NCBI RefSeq assembly: GCF_041320665.1
Contig: NZ_CP166730.1
Location: 1,240,001 to 1,304,000, forward strand
DNA length: 64,000 nucleotides
Direction: 5' to 3'
DNA from: Comamonas sp. GB3 AK4-5
Lineage (GTDB): Bacteria > Pseudomonadota > Gammaproteobacteria > Burkholderiales > Burkholderiaceae_C
The notes below the pieces were generated by a model. It saw only the letters and a program-made list of their open reading frames with translations. It searched no databases and had not been told where the DNA came from. This document shows positions 25,245-34,512 of this stretch, piece after piece. Numbering within the stretch: the first letter of the stretch is position 1; each line of letters begins with the position of its first letter. Position numbers and translations under genes: made by a program.

Positions 25245-25991
25245 TCAATCGGGTGAGGACTTGGTCGCAGGAGGTGGAGCAGCAGGCGCCGCCGCCTCAT
25301 GCGGGCGCTTGGCCAGCTCGCGCAGCCATTTGCGGTGGTGGCGAAAGGCCCAGCCCCCGGTGACGGTGCCGCGCGTCATTGCCGGGATGGTGCCCCGCGT
25401 CCAGATGGCAGCATACACGTGGGCCACAAAGATGAAGAAGCAGCCCAGGGCCGCCGCCGCATGGGCGACCACGGCAATGCGCCGCAGCGGGATGGGGATC
25501 AGAAATGGGAAGTACTGTTCCCAGATCATGATGCCGGTGACGATGAGCAGCAGGATCAATCCGCTCATGCCCCAGAACACGCCTTTTTGCCCGGCGTTGT
25601 ACTTGCCCAGCTCGGGCAGGTTTTCTTCCTTGCCCTGGAGCACATCGCCAATCTGCATGCTCCATTGCAAGTCTTCGCGGCGCGGCAGGTTGAGGTGCCA
25701 CATCTGCAAAAACAGGCCCAGAAAGCTGAAGAACAGCAGCACGCCGATCCAGGGGTGGATCCAGCGCGTCATCTGGCCGCCACCAAACAGCTTGGACAGC
25801 CAGAACAGCGAGGGGTGGAAGAACGCTGCCCCGGTGAGCAGCAGGGCGATCATGCAGGCGGCCGTGATCCAGTGGTTGAAGCGGGTGATGCCGCGGTAGC
25901 GCACCACCATCACCGGCTTGCGGCTGGCCAGCTCATCGCCCTTGGCAGAGTAGACGCGCTGGCTTGCAGCGTTTTTTGTTTGGTCGGCCAT
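25245..25991 (-). CDS. fdnI: formate dehydrogenase gamma subunit, cytochrome b556
   Basis: A 248-residue membrane subunit with four helices. The family pattern begins 'VVRYRGITRFNHWITAACMIALLLTGAAFFHP', followed by 'FGGGQMTRWIHPWIGVLLF', 'GKYNAGQKGVFWGMSGLILLLIVTGIMIW' and 'VVAHAAAALGCFFIFVAHVYAAIWTRGTI'. His residues in these helices bind two b hemes and quinone. It anchors the complex and reduces quinone. ATG 25991 has AAGGAG 5 nt upstream and overlaps the fdnH stop by one base; ATG 25994 is the alternative. Confidence 0.95.
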   Translation of the reverse strand: MADQTKNAASQRVYSAKGDELASRKPVMVVRYRGITRFNHWITAACMIALLLTGAAFFHPSLFWLSKLFGGGQMTRWIHPWIGVLLFFSFLGLFLQMWHLNLPRREDLQWSMQIGDVLQGKEENLPELGKYNAGQKGVFWGMSGLILLLIVTGIMIWEQYFPFLIPIPLRRIAVVAHAAAALGCFFIFVAHVYAAIWTRGTIPAMTRGTVTGGWAFRHHRKWLRELAKRPHEAAAPAAPPPATKSSPD

Positions 25992-27034
25992 CATTGCTCC
26001 TTGCCGTGCGCCTGTTCATGGCCATGGCTGTGGTCGTGCCCATGTCCATGCGGGTAGCCATCGCCGCCCTGGTCGACATCGTCCACCAGCTCTTGGGCCT
26101 CTTCCTCCTCGTGCGGGGTCACGGCATTGGGCTTGGCAAAAATGCCGTGCAGCACCGCACCCACGGTGGCCAGGCCCGCAGCGATCAGGCCCAGCTTTTT
26201 GGCCGAGCCCTTCCACAGCGCCACTGTGGGCGAGATCCTGGGGTCGTCCGGCAGGCCTGCGTACAGCGAAGGCTTGTCGCGGTGATGCAGCACATACATC
26301 ACATGGGTGCCGCCCACGCCTTGGGGGTCGTAGAGGCCGGCATTGTCGTAGCCGCGCTCCTTCAGGTCTTCCACGCGCTCGGCGGCCAGGGCCTTCATGT
26401 CCTCCTTGGTGCCGAAGCTGATGCACTGTGTGGGGCAGGCCTTGGCGCAGGCCGGGCCCTGGCCCATGGCCACGCGGTCCGAGCACAGCGTGCATTTCTT
26501 GGACACATTGGTGGTCTTGTGAATGCGCGGCACATTGAAGGGGCAGCCCTTGACGCAGTAGCCGCAGCCAATGCAGTTGTCGGAGATGAAGTCCACGATG
26601 CCATTGCTGTACTGCACGATGGCGCCCGGCGAGGGGCAGGACTTCAGGCAGCCCGGTTCCTCGCAGTGCATGCAGCCGTCCTTGCGGATCAGCCATTCCA
26701 GCTCCCCGGTGCCGGGGTTCTGGTATTCGGTGAAACGCATCAGCGTGAACATGTCCGGCGTCAGATCATGCGGGTTCTCGTAGATGCCCACGTTCTCTTC
26801 CATGGTCGGGTGGGTGTCGTTCCACTCGATGCAGGCCGACTGGCAGGCCTTGCAGCCTATGCACTTGGACACGTCGATCAGCTTGGCCACCTTGGTCAGC
26901 TGGCGTTCGGGCGTGGGAACGTGGTCCGTGGCCGAGATCTTGATCACGTCCGTGGGCAGCAGATTCGACGCCATGGGCTGCACCGGCGGGTTGGCGGCCG
27001 CGGTGCGCGGCTGTTGGGCCTGGGGGAAGCTCAT
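25991..27034 (-). CDS. fdnH: formate dehydrogenase beta subunit, four [4Fe-4S] clusters
   Basis: A 347-residue ferredoxin-like subunit. Four Cys clusters are visible: 'CIGCKACQSACIEW', 'CMHCEEPGCLKSCP', 'CIGCGYCVKGCPFNVPR' and 'CTLCSDRVAMGQGPACAKACPT'. A single membrane helix near 280-300 ('KLGLIAAGLATVGAVLHGIF') anchors it, and the tail is His/Asp-rich ('HGHGHDHSHGHEQAHGKEQ'). It carries electrons from the molybdenum subunit to cytochrome b. It overlaps the fdnG stop by 4 nt. Confidence 0.96.
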   Translation of the reverse strand: MSFPQAQQPRTAAANPPVQPMASNLLPTDVIKISATDHVPTPERQLTKVAKLIDVSKCIGCKACQSACIEWNDTHPTMEENVGIYENPHDLTPDMFTLMRFTEYQNPGTGELEWLIRKDGCMHCEEPGCLKSCPSPGAIVQYSNGIVDFISDNCIGCGYCVKGCPFNVPRIHKTTNVSKKCTLCSDRVAMGQGPACAKACPTQCISFGTKEDMKALAAERVEDLKERGYDNAGLYDPQGVGGTHVMYVLHHRDKPSLYAGLPDDPRISPTVALWKGSAKKLGLIAAGLATVGAVLHGIFAKPNAVTPHEEEEAQELVDDVDQGGDGYPHGHGHDHSHGHEQAHGKEQ

Positions 27035-30000
27035 GACGTCAACCTCTTGATGTCTTCGGCGCTGGCCGGCTCGATGTTGACGAGAAAGGCCTTGGACTCG
27101 GGCGTGTCGATATTCGCCTCACCGGCAAACACCGTCAGGCTGTTGGCACCAAAGCCCTTGCGGGCCGCACCCTTGAAGCCCCAGTGGATGGGGATGCCGA
27201 TCACATGCACCTCCTTGCCGTCGCAAATCAGCGGGCGTATGCGCTTGGTGACCACGGCCTTGGCCCAGACCTCACCGCGCTTGTTCCACACGCGCACGCG
27301 CCCACCCTTGTTGATGCCGCGCAGCGCCGCCAGCTCCTCGCTGATTTCCACGAAAAAGTCGGGCTGCAGCACGGCATTCACCGTGTTGTGCTTGGTCCAG
27401 GTGTGGAAATGCTCGGTCAGGCGGTACGACGTGCCCACAAAGGGGAACTCTTCGCTGGTGCCCAGCTGTTCCAGGTCGGCCTGGAAGATGCGGCCCACAG
27501 GATTGCCGCGCATCTTCTTGTTGAAGGGGTTCTCCACCGGGCTTTCCCAGGGCTCCATGTGCGTGGGGAAGGGGCCGTCGCGCAGCATCTTGCGCACGAA
27601 CAGCCGGGCCGTGCCCTCCTGCGTCATGATGAAGGGGCGCACCACCTCGGGCTGGGCCGTGGGCGAGAAGTCCGGCACGTCAAAGCCTTCCCAGAGCTGT
27701 TTGTCGGCATTCCACTCCAGCAGCTTGCGCTTGGCGTCCCAGGGCTTGCCCTGGAGGTCGGCGCTGGCGCGGTTGTAGAGAATGCGGCGGTTGGCCGGCC
27801 AGGCCCAGGTCCAGTTCAGATAGGTGCCTATGCCGCCCTCGTCGTGGTTGTTGCGGCGGGCCATCATGTTTCCCTGCTCGGTCCAGGAGCCGGCATAGAT
27901 CCAGCAGCCCGACATGGTGGAGCCATCGGCGCGCAGCTCGCTGAACGCCGCGTGCTGCTCGCCGGCCTTGCGAACCAGCTTGCTCGGGTCGTTGAGGTCG
28001 TATACGTCTTTGAGCGCCCGGCCATTCATTTCCTTGGCCAGTTCCTCGGGCTCGGGGTCATTGGGCTTGTGGTAGTCCCAGCTCAGATTGAAGATGGGAT
28101 CGGGGCAGACGCCGCCTTCCTTGCGGTAGAGCTCACGCACGCGCAAAAAGATCTCGGCCATGATCCAGGTGTCATGCTTGGCATTGCCCGGCGGGTTGGC
28201 GCCGGTCCAGTGCCATTGCAGCCAGCGGCCGGAGTTCACCGTGGCGCCTTCGTCCTCGGCAAAACAGGTGGAGGGTAGCTCCAGCACCTCGGTCATGATC
28301 TCGGCCGGGTTCACATCGTTGTAGACCCCGTGGTTTTGCCAGAAGGCTGCGGTCTCGGTCTCCAGCGGATCGATGGATACCAGCAGCTTGAGCCTGGACA
28401 GCGCCCGCGTCAGCTTGGCCCGGTTGGGGAAGGACATCAGCGGATTGAAGCCCTGGCAGAAGTAGAGGTTGACCTTGCCTTCCTCCATCATGGTGAAGGT
28501 GCGCAGGATGTCGTAGTAGGGCACATCCAGCTTGGGCAGCCAGTCGTAGCCAAAGCCGTTGTCTGCCGTGGCCTTGTCGCCCCACATGGACTTCAAAAAG
28601 CTCACCATGAACTTGTCGGTGTGCTGCCAGTAGCTGGTCTGGCCCGGGAACATGGGCTTGTTGGTCTTGGTGGCCAGGTAGGCCTGCAGCGAGGTCTCGC
28701 GCTCGTTGGGCAGGCCCATATAGCCGGGCAGCATGTGGGACAGCAGACCCAGGTCGGTCAGGCCCTGGATGTTGGCGTGGCCGCGCAGCGCGTTCACGCC
28801 GCCACCGGGCAGGCCGATATTGCCCAGCATCAGCTGCAGCATGGCCATGCCGCGGATGTTTTGCGCACCCTTGGAATGCTGGGTCCAGCCCAGGGCGTAA
28901 CAGGAGGTCATGACCTTGTCGGTGGCCGCCGTCTCGCCGATCATCTCGCAGATCTTCAGAAAGCGGTCCTTGGGCGTGCCGCAGATGTTCTCCACGAACT
29001 CCGGCGTGTACACCTCCACATGCTGGCGCAGCAGATTCCACACGCAGCGCGGGTGTTGCAGCGTGGGGTCGGTCAGCGGCTGGCCGTTGGCGTCGTACTG
29101 GTAGTCCCACTCGCTTTGGTCGTAGCTGCGCTGTTCCTCGTCATAGCCGTTGAACAGGCCATCCTTCCAGCCAAAGCCGTCGCGCACCAGGTAGCTGGCA
29201 TTGGTGTAGTGCTTGAGGTATTCCCACTGCACCTTGTCATTGGCCATGCAGTAACGGATCACGCCCATCAGGAAGGAGATGTCCGAGCCCGGCCGTATGG
29301 GGGCGTAGTAATCCGCAACCGATGCCGTGCGGTTGAAGCGGGGGTCCACAACGATGAGCTTGGCCTTGTTGTGGTGTTTGGCCTCGGTCACCCATTTGAA
29401 GCCGCAGGGGTGGGCTTCGGCGGCATTGCCACCCATGACGACGACGAGGTCGGTGTTCTTGATGTCTGTCCAGGCGTTGGTCATTGCGCCACGGCCAAAA
29501 GTCGGAGCCAGACTGGCTACCGTAGGGCCGTGTCAGACGCGTGCCTGATTGTCGAAGGGCAGAACGCCGAGAGCGCGCACCGTTTTGTAGGTGATCCAGC
29601 CGGTTTCGTTGGTGCCGCCCGAGGCGGCCAGAAAACCCATGCTGGTCCAGCGGTTCACGGTGGTGCCGGCTTCGTTCTTCTCGACAAAGTTGGCGTCGCG
29701 GTCGTCCTTGATGTGGCGCGCAACCTTGTCGAGGGCAAAGTCCCAGCTGACCTCTTCCCAATGGTCAGCCCCCGGTGCGCGGTAGCGCGGCACCTTGGTG
29801 CGGGTGTCGGAGTTGACGAAGTCCTTGATGGCCGCACCCTTGGGGCACAGCGTGCCCTTGTTGGTGGGGTGGTCTGCATCGCCTTCGATGTGGATGATCT
29901 TGGCCTTTTCGCCCGCGTAGAAATCACCCTTGGAATACATGATGATGCCGCAGGCCACCGAGCAGTAGGTGCAGATGTTGCGGGTTTCGGTGGTGGTGGC

Positions 30001-30147
30001 CAGCTTGAACTGGCGCACATGGGCTGCCACATGGGCCTCGGCCTCGCCGAAGCCCATGGCCGCCAGCGATGTGGTGGCCACGCCCGCGCCGGCCAGCTTC
30101 AGAAAGCCGCGCCGGGAAAGGCTGTGGGGAATAGGGGTGTCTTGCAT
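27031..30147 (-). CDS. fdnG: formate dehydrogenase alpha subunit, selenocysteine-containing, Tat-exported
   Basis: A single 1038-residue gene read through an in-frame UGA at 29535-29533, which encodes selenocysteine 205. Upstream part: Tat motif 'SRRGFLKLAG' (11-20), then the [4Fe-4S] cysteines 'CTYCSVACG' and 'GTLCPKG'. The residues around the UGA are Arg-Val-Sec-His-Gly-Pro-Thr-Val, the same as E. coli FdnG/FdoG. Downstream: 'MTNAWTDIKNTDLVVVMGGNAAEAHPCGFKW', 'YALGWTQHSKGAQNIRGMAM', and the molybdopterin C-terminal domain 'TYLNWTWAWPANRRILYNRA', 'VGTSYRLTEHFHTWTKHNTVNAV'. It oxidises formate to CO2 in the periplasm with a bis-MGD molybdenum centre ligated by Sec. Annotation pipelines would split it in two or call it a pseudogene. 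Confidence 0.96.
29490..29535 (-). promoter_or_regulatory. UGA selenocysteine codon with bacterial SECIS hairpin in fdnG
   Basis: The UGA (29533-29535) is immediately followed by CACGGCC, which pairs with GGCCGTG 29 nt later (plus-strand 29526-29532 and 29490-29496). Above it is an apical stem AGCC/GGCT closing the loop AGUCU, which carries the GU pair that SelB recognises in bacterial SECIS elements. Confidence 0.9.
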
Positions 30148-30239
30148 GTCGGTGGAGAGCCGGTTTGGACGGGGTGGGCGAACTGCGGTGCACCCTGATG
30201 CAGGGCGGAAAAACGAGGTTTACGGCGCACCAAAAGAAT

Positions 30240-30274
30240 GTGCCGGCATACGCCTTGCGGTGATATGCCGGCAC
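30240..30274. repeat. 11-bp perfect inverted repeat in the fdnG leader
   Basis: GTGCCGGCATA (30240-30250) and TATGCCGGCAC (30264-30274), 13-nt spacer. It lies about 93 nt upstream of the fdnG start, either an mRNA hairpin or a dimeric operator. Confidence 0.65.
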
Positions 30275-30477
30275 CCATTGCGCAATAAGCGTCAAGCGCA
30301 AGGTTGGTGTGGTGCTTCCGTAATGCGTTAGTCGCTCCTTTTTCGCGATGTGTTCCCGGTTGGGATCGCCAAAAACTGATGGATGGAAGAGGGCAGCGCA
30401 GTGGTGAAGAGAACAAGCGTCAACTCAAGGTCCCAGGCAGTGCGCTGACACGGCATGGCCGCTACCTTCGGTAACGG

Positions 30478-30505
30478 TTCGCTATATTTGACCATATATA
30501 ACGAA
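30478..30505. promoter_or_regulatory. ModE-type operator
   Basis: TTCGCTATAT (30478-30487), spacer, ATATATAACGAA (30494-30505). The halves are inverted with 10 of 12 matches and fit the ModE pattern CGNTATATA-N-TATATAACG. It lies 330 bp upstream of fdnG and 86 bp beyond the stop of the modE-like gene. Confidence 0.75.
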
Positions 30506-30590
30506 GGCGGTGCAAGAAGCGCCGCCCAAAAGACTTGCAGGGTTCAGGGTCAGTGCCTGCGGATGGCGGCGAGCCCGTGCGCCGCACGGG

Positions 30591-30938
30591 TCAATGTTTC
30601 AGCAGGGCTTTCAAGGCATCGATCTCTGCCACGGCGGCCTGGCTGGCAATGGCCTCGATGTTGCGGTAGCCAGACACAATGGCTTCGCCGGTTGGTGTCA
30701 GCTGGGCACCACCCCCGCCGCTGCCGCCGGGCGAGGAAGTAACGGCAGGGCTGGTCAGCGACTGGTTCATCTCGTCGACCAGGTTCCAGGCCCGGCGGTA
30801 GGACATGTCCAGGGAGCGCGCAGCGGCGGAAATCGAGCCATGGGCCTGGATGGCCTGCAGCAGCTGCACCTTGCCAGGGCCAATGGCGATGGTGTCATCC
30901 AGGTAGATGCGAAGGCGAAAAAGGGCTTGGGTGGTCAT
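30591..30938 (-). CDS. ModE-like winged helix regulator, DNA-binding domain only
   Basis: A 115-residue protein with the ModE N-terminal domain: 'LRIYLDDTIAIGPGKVQLLQAIQAHGSISAAARSLDMSYRRAWNLVDEMNQSLTSPAVTSSPGGSGGGGAQLTPTGEAIVSGYRNIEAIA'. The HTH 'GSISAAARSLDMSYRRAW' and the Gly-rich wing are typical. The molybdate-binding (molbindin) domains of full ModE are missing. It likely ties expression of the molybdenum-dependent formate dehydrogenase to molybdenum supply, perhaps with a separate sensor. ATG 30938 is preferred over an upstream start at 30959. Confidence 0.9.
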   Translation of the reverse strand: MTTQALFRLRIYLDDTIAIGPGKVQLLQAIQAHGSISAAARSLDMSYRRAWNLVDEMNQSLTSPAVTSSPGGSGGGGAQLTPTGEAIVSGYRNIEAIASQAAVAEIDALKALLKH

Positions 30939-31220
30939 GGGCACTCGTGGGGGCTGCATGGCAGCCGGCTTGCAAAGCGCCGGCGGCTGCGCCGTGGTGA
31001 TGTGCTGGCTCTGCTGGTGTCCTGAGTTGGTGCTTGGTTCTGCGAACTTCTATTTCAGGACGCGAGGGCATGGCCGCGTGGGGCCCACAGTGTAGGTGAG
31101 GCGCTGTGGCCAGTGTCTTCGCACCCTGCCACACTGCCAGGCCTTGGGGCAGGGTGTTTGGTGCGACGCTGAATATGCGGCACTATCACCGTCTATCGGA
31201 ATCGCTGTGAGGAGCGCTGC

Positions 31221-31610
31221 ATGACTGTTCTTTCCCCCCGCCGTCCTGCCAAGGGCTTTGGTTTCATGGGCATCAGCGTGGTGACCACCACCTTGCCCAC
31301 GGCCGAAGATGCCCAGCGCATGGCCAGCGGCGCCGTGCAGGCGCGCCTGGCAGCCTGTGTGCAGGTGGATGCCATCACCTCCCACTATGTGTGGGAGGGC
31401 GCGCTCGAAGAGCTGAGGGAATGGCGGTTGGTGCTGAAGACTGTGCCGGATGCGGTGCAGCCCCTGGTGGAATGGCTGCGCAGCCAGCATCCCTATGAGC
31501 TGCCGCAAATTCTGCTGCGCGGTGAGCAGGCCCAGCGCGACTACGGCCAGTGGGTGGCGCAGAACGTGCAACTGCCGGTTGAGGCGCCGGTCAGCCTGCG
31601 CAAAGCCTGA
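31221..31610 (+). CDS. cutA: CutA family divalent cation tolerance protein
   Basis: A 129-residue protein with the CutA1 core: 'VVTTTLPTAEDAQRMASGAVQARLAACVQVDAITSHYVWEGALEELREWRLVLKTV', 'LVEWLRSQHPYELPQIL' and a closing helix. CutA forms very stable trimers and is linked to copper tolerance, though its molecular role is unclear. The N-terminal 14 residues exceed the usual start; 'MGISVVTTT' at 31266 is an alternative initiation site. Confidence 0.93.
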   Translation: MTVLSPRRPAKGFGFMGISVVTTTLPTAEDAQRMASGAVQARLAACVQVDAITSHYVWEGALEELREWRLVLKTVPDAVQPLVEWLRSQHPYELPQILLRGEQAQRDYGQWVAQNVQLPVEAPVSLRKA

Positions 31611-31750
31611 GAGCCGCGCGGCAAGCGGCCGCTGGTTGGTAGCATAGGCCTTGGTTTTTTGATAGCGGTCACTGCTGACGGGTTCTAGGTTTGCAATAGC
31701 TAAAAGTCGCAAATACAGCACTGAAGCGCGATGGCTGCTCCTGAAAAAAC

Positions 31751-31773
31751 AAAGCCCCGCACGGGGCGGGGCT
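31751..31773 (-). terminator. Rho-independent terminator of ftsY
   Basis: Stem AGCCCCGC (31753-31760) and GCGGGGCT (31766-31773), 5-nt loop; on the minus strand it is followed by TTTGTTTTTT. It lies 28 nt beyond the ftsY stop. Confidence 0.85.
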
Positions 31774-31801
31774 GGGATGCAGCGCTGCGCTGGCTTGAAT
31801 G

Positions 31802-32989
31802 TCAGGCCAGCAAGGCCTGGGCAAACTCGGCGGCGTTAAAGGTTTCCAGATCTTCCACCTTTTCGCCCACGCCGATGAAGTAGACCGGAATCGGCCTTTC
31901 CTGGGCGATGGCGGCCAGCACGCCGCCCTTGGCCGTGCCGTCCAGCTTGGTGACGATCAGCCCGGTCAGGCCCAGGGCCTCGTCAAAGGCCTTGACCTGG
32001 TTGAGGGCGTTCTGGCCGGTGTTGCCATCAATCACCAGCAGTACCTCGTGCGGGGCCGTGCCATCGGCCTTGCTCACCACGCGCTTGATCTTCTTCAGCT
32101 CTTCCATCAGGTGCAGCTGGGTGGGCAGGCGTCCGGCCGTGTCGACCAGCACCACGTCCTTCTTGCGTGCCTTGCCGGCAGACACTGCGTCAAAGCTGAC
32201 GGCGGCGGGGTCGCCCCCTTCCTGGCTGACGATTTCCACGGTGTTGCGCGTGGCCCAGACACCCAACTGCTCGCGCGCGGCGGCGCGGAAGGTGTCGGCC
32301 GCCGCCAGCAGCACGGTCTGGCCGTTGTCAGCCAGGTGCTTGGTCAGCTTGCCAATGGAGGTGGTCTTGCCCGCGCCGTTGACGCCGGCCACCATGATGA
32401 CGGTGGGCTGGTGCTCGCCAATCACCAGCGGCTTTTGCAGGGGCGCCAGCAAATCGGTCAGGGCCTGGGCCAGCAGGCCTTTGACGGCGGCGGGTTCGGT
32501 GGTCTTGGTGTCCTTGACGCGGCGCTTGAGGTCTTCCAGCAGATGCTGGGTGGCCTTGACGCCGGTGTCGGCCATCAACAGCGCGTCTTCCAGCTCTTCA
32601 TACAGCGCATCGTCAATGCGTGTGCCGGTGAAGACGGTGGTGATGCTGCTGCCGGTTTTGCGCAGACCGGCCTTGAGCCGGTCCATCCAGCCCTGGCGGG
32701 CGTCGGCCGCTTCGGGCTTGGCCTGGGGCTCGGCCACGGTGGGCATGGCGAAATCTGGGGGCGGCGCGTCGCCAGCGGGCTGGGCCGGAGTAGCATCACC
32801 CTTGGTGCCGCCAAAGGTGGTGCGCAGCCAGCCCATGGCCCCGCTTTTGGCGGGTTCCTCGGGAGCTGGCTGGGGCACGACAGGGGCGGGCGCATGGGAC
32901 ACGGGCGCCTGTGCATCGGACCGAAGGCCTTCCGTTTCGGGGGCGACGGGCTCGGTGTGTGGGGGCTTTTTCTTGAAAAAACTGAACAT
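31802..32989 (-). CDS. ftsY: signal recognition particle receptor FtsY
   Basis: A 395-residue SRP GTPase. The N-terminal ~90 residues are an Ala/Pro-rich acidic region typical of FtsY. The NG domain has G1 'GVNGAGKTTSIGKL', 'LAAADTFRAAAREQL', G3 'VLVDTAGRL', and G4 'TKLDGTAKGG', with the insertion box 'IDGNTGQNALNQVKAF'. It docks SRP-ribosome complexes to SecYEG at the inner membrane. ATG 32989 ('MFSFFKKK') is clear; the frame continues upstream across the divergent M16 gene but is not coding there. Confidence 0.97.
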   Translation of the reverse strand: MFSFFKKKPPHTEPVAPETEGLRSDAQAPVSHAPAPVVPQPAPEEPAKSGAMGWLRTTFGGTKGDATPAQPAGDAPPPDFAMPTVAEPQAKPEAADARQGWMDRLKAGLRKTGSSITTVFTGTRIDDALYEELEDALLMADTGVKATQHLLEDLKRRVKDTKTTEPAAVKGLLAQALTDLLAPLQKPLVIGEHQPTVIMVAGVNGAGKTTSIGKLTKHLADNGQTVLLAAADTFRAAAREQLGVWATRNTVEIVSQEGGDPAAVSFDAVSAGKARKKDVVLVDTAGRLPTQLHLMEELKKIKRVVSKADGTAPHEVLLVIDGNTGQNALNQVKAFDEALGLTGLIVTKLDGTAKGGVLAAIAQERPIPVYFIGVGEKVEDLETFNAAEFAQALLA

Positions 32990-33017
32990 TGGTGGATTCT
33001 TGGAATCACTCCATTCT

Positions 33018-34493
33018 ATGAAACGTACCCTTACCCTCCTAGGACTTGTGGCAAGCACCGCACTGGCGCAGGCTGGCTCTGCTGCCGGAGCCCCGGTTTT
33101 GGCCGCCTCGCCATCGCTGTCTTCCTCGCTGGCCGAATGGGCCATGGCCGCGCCGGGCGCCGCCTCCAGCGTGCGCCAATACCAGCTGGCCAATGGCATG
33201 CAGCTCATCGTCCAGCCCGACAAGCGCGCCCCCACGGCCGTGAACATGGTCTGGGTGCGGGTGGGCTCCATGGACGAGGTGGATGGCACCTCCGGCATCG
33301 CCCACGTGGTGGAGCACATGATGTTCAAGGGCTCGGCCAAGGTGGCGCCAGGCGATTTCTCGCGCAAGGTGGCGGCACTGGGCGGGCGTGAAAACGCCTT
33401 CACCAACCGCGACTACACCGGCTACTACCAGCAGATTCCCGCCAACAAGCTGCGCGAGGTGATGGCGCTGGAGGCCGACCGCTTTGCCAGCAACCAGTGG
33501 CCGGACGCCGAGTTCACCAAGGAAATCGAGGTGGTCAAGGAAGAGCGCCGCATGCGCACCGAGGACAATCCGCGCTCCATGCTGATGGAGCAGCTGATGG
33601 CCACGGTGTTCCAGGCCTCGCCCTACCACCGCCCCGTGGTGGGCTGGATGGATGATTTGCACGCCATGACGGCCGACGATGTGCGCCAGTTCCAGAAGGC
33701 CTGGTACCAACCAGCGAATGCCGTGATCGTGATTGCCGGTGATGTGGACCCCGAGCAGGTCAAGGTCTGGGCGGAAGAAAGCTACGGCCAGATTCCCGCC
33801 CGCGCCGTGCCTGTGCGCAAGCCGCGCCCCGAGCCGGCCCAGATCGGCGTGCGCCGCATCGAGGTCAAGCAGCCGGCCGAGCAGGCTTTTGTGGCCATGG
33901 CCTACCGCGTGCCCGCTTTTCAAAACCTGGCCCAGCCCGGCGAGCAGGACCGCGACGCGCTGGCGCTGACCGTGCTGTCCGCCGTGCTGGATGGCTATGA
34001 CGGCGCTCGCCTGGAGCGCGCCCTGGTGCAGGGCAAGGGCCGCGTGGCCGATGGGGCCGGCAGCTCGGCCTCGGTGTTTGGCCGTGGCCCGGCGCTGTTC
34101 ATGCTCAGCGGTGTGCCGGCCAAGGGCCACACCGCGGCCGAGGTGGAGAAAGCCTTGCGCGGCCAGATCCAGCGCATTGCCAAGGAGGGCGTGCAGGCCT
34201 CCGAGCTGGAGCGGGTGAAGACGCAGTGGATGGCCTCCAACGTCTACGAGCGCGATTCCGTGTTTTCGCAGGCGCAAACCCTGGGCAGCTACTGGATCAT
34301 GGGCATGCCCGTGGATGCCGAAGACCAGGTGCTGCGCCAACTGATGGCCGTGACGGCCGAGCAGGTGCAGTCCGTGGCCCGGCGCTACTTCGGTGACGAC
34401 CAGCTCACCGTGGGCGTGCTGGTGCCCCAGCCGCTGGCGGGCAAAAAGCCCAGACCCGCTTCTGCTGCCGCCGCAGGCGGTGATCTGCATTGA
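33018..34493 (+). CDS. M16 family zinc peptidase, catalytic copy
   Basis: A 491-residue exported protein (signal peptide 'MKRTLTLLGLVASTALAQAGSAAG'). The inverted zinc motif HxxEH is present in 'GIAHVVEHMMFKGSAKV', and the third zinc ligand Glu in 'EIEVVKEERRMRTEDNP', so it should be an active pitrilysin-like protease in the periplasm. It is divergent from ftsY and followed 19 bp later by a second M16 gene without the zinc motif; such pairs form heterodimers. Confidence 0.94.
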   Translation: MKRTLTLLGLVASTALAQAGSAAGAPVLAASPSLSSSLAEWAMAAPGAASSVRQYQLANGMQLIVQPDKRAPTAVNMVWVRVGSMDEVDGTSGIAHVVEHMMFKGSAKVAPGDFSRKVAALGGRENAFTNRDYTGYYQQIPANKLREVMALEADRFASNQWPDAEFTKEIEVVKEERRMRTEDNPRSMLMEQLMATVFQASPYHRPVVGWMDDLHAMTADDVRQFQKAWYQPANAVIVIAGDVDPEQVKVWAEESYGQIPARAVPVRKPRPEPAQIGVRRIEVKQPAEQAFVAMAYRVPAFQNLAQPGEQDRDALALTVLSAVLDGYDGARLERALVQGKGRVADGAGSSASVFGRGPALFMLSGVPAKGHTAAEVEKALRGQIQRIAKEGVQASELERVKTQWMASNVYERDSVFSQAQTLGSYWIMGMPVDAEDQVLRQLMAVTAEQVQSVARRYFGDDQLTVGVLVPQPLAGKKPRPASAAAAGGDLH

Positions 34494-34512
34494 GCCCTCG
34501 GAGCATCACGAT

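Larger units (their letters stand above)
30148..30590. other. 443-bp regulatory region upstream of fdnG
   Basis: No gene. It holds an 11-bp perfect inverted repeat (30240-30274) close to fdnG and a ModE-type palindrome (30478-30505) close to the modE-like gene. I could not fix a promoter with confidence, and no FNR- or NarL-type site is evident. Confidence 0.6.

Noticed and set aside
29485..29535. Frameshift or nonsense pseudogene in fdnG
   Set aside because: Both halves are in the same phase, the only interruption is a UGA at the known Sec position, and a SECIS hairpin follows.
25964..30198. Plus-strand frames of 604 and 622 codons opposite the fdn operon
   Set aside because: Shadows of fdnH and fdnG; no recognisable domain and biased composition.
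31802..33406. FtsY starting at 33406 (534 residues)
   Set aside because: The added N-terminus overlaps the signal peptide region of the divergent M16 gene; the usual 'MFSFFKKK' start is at 32989.
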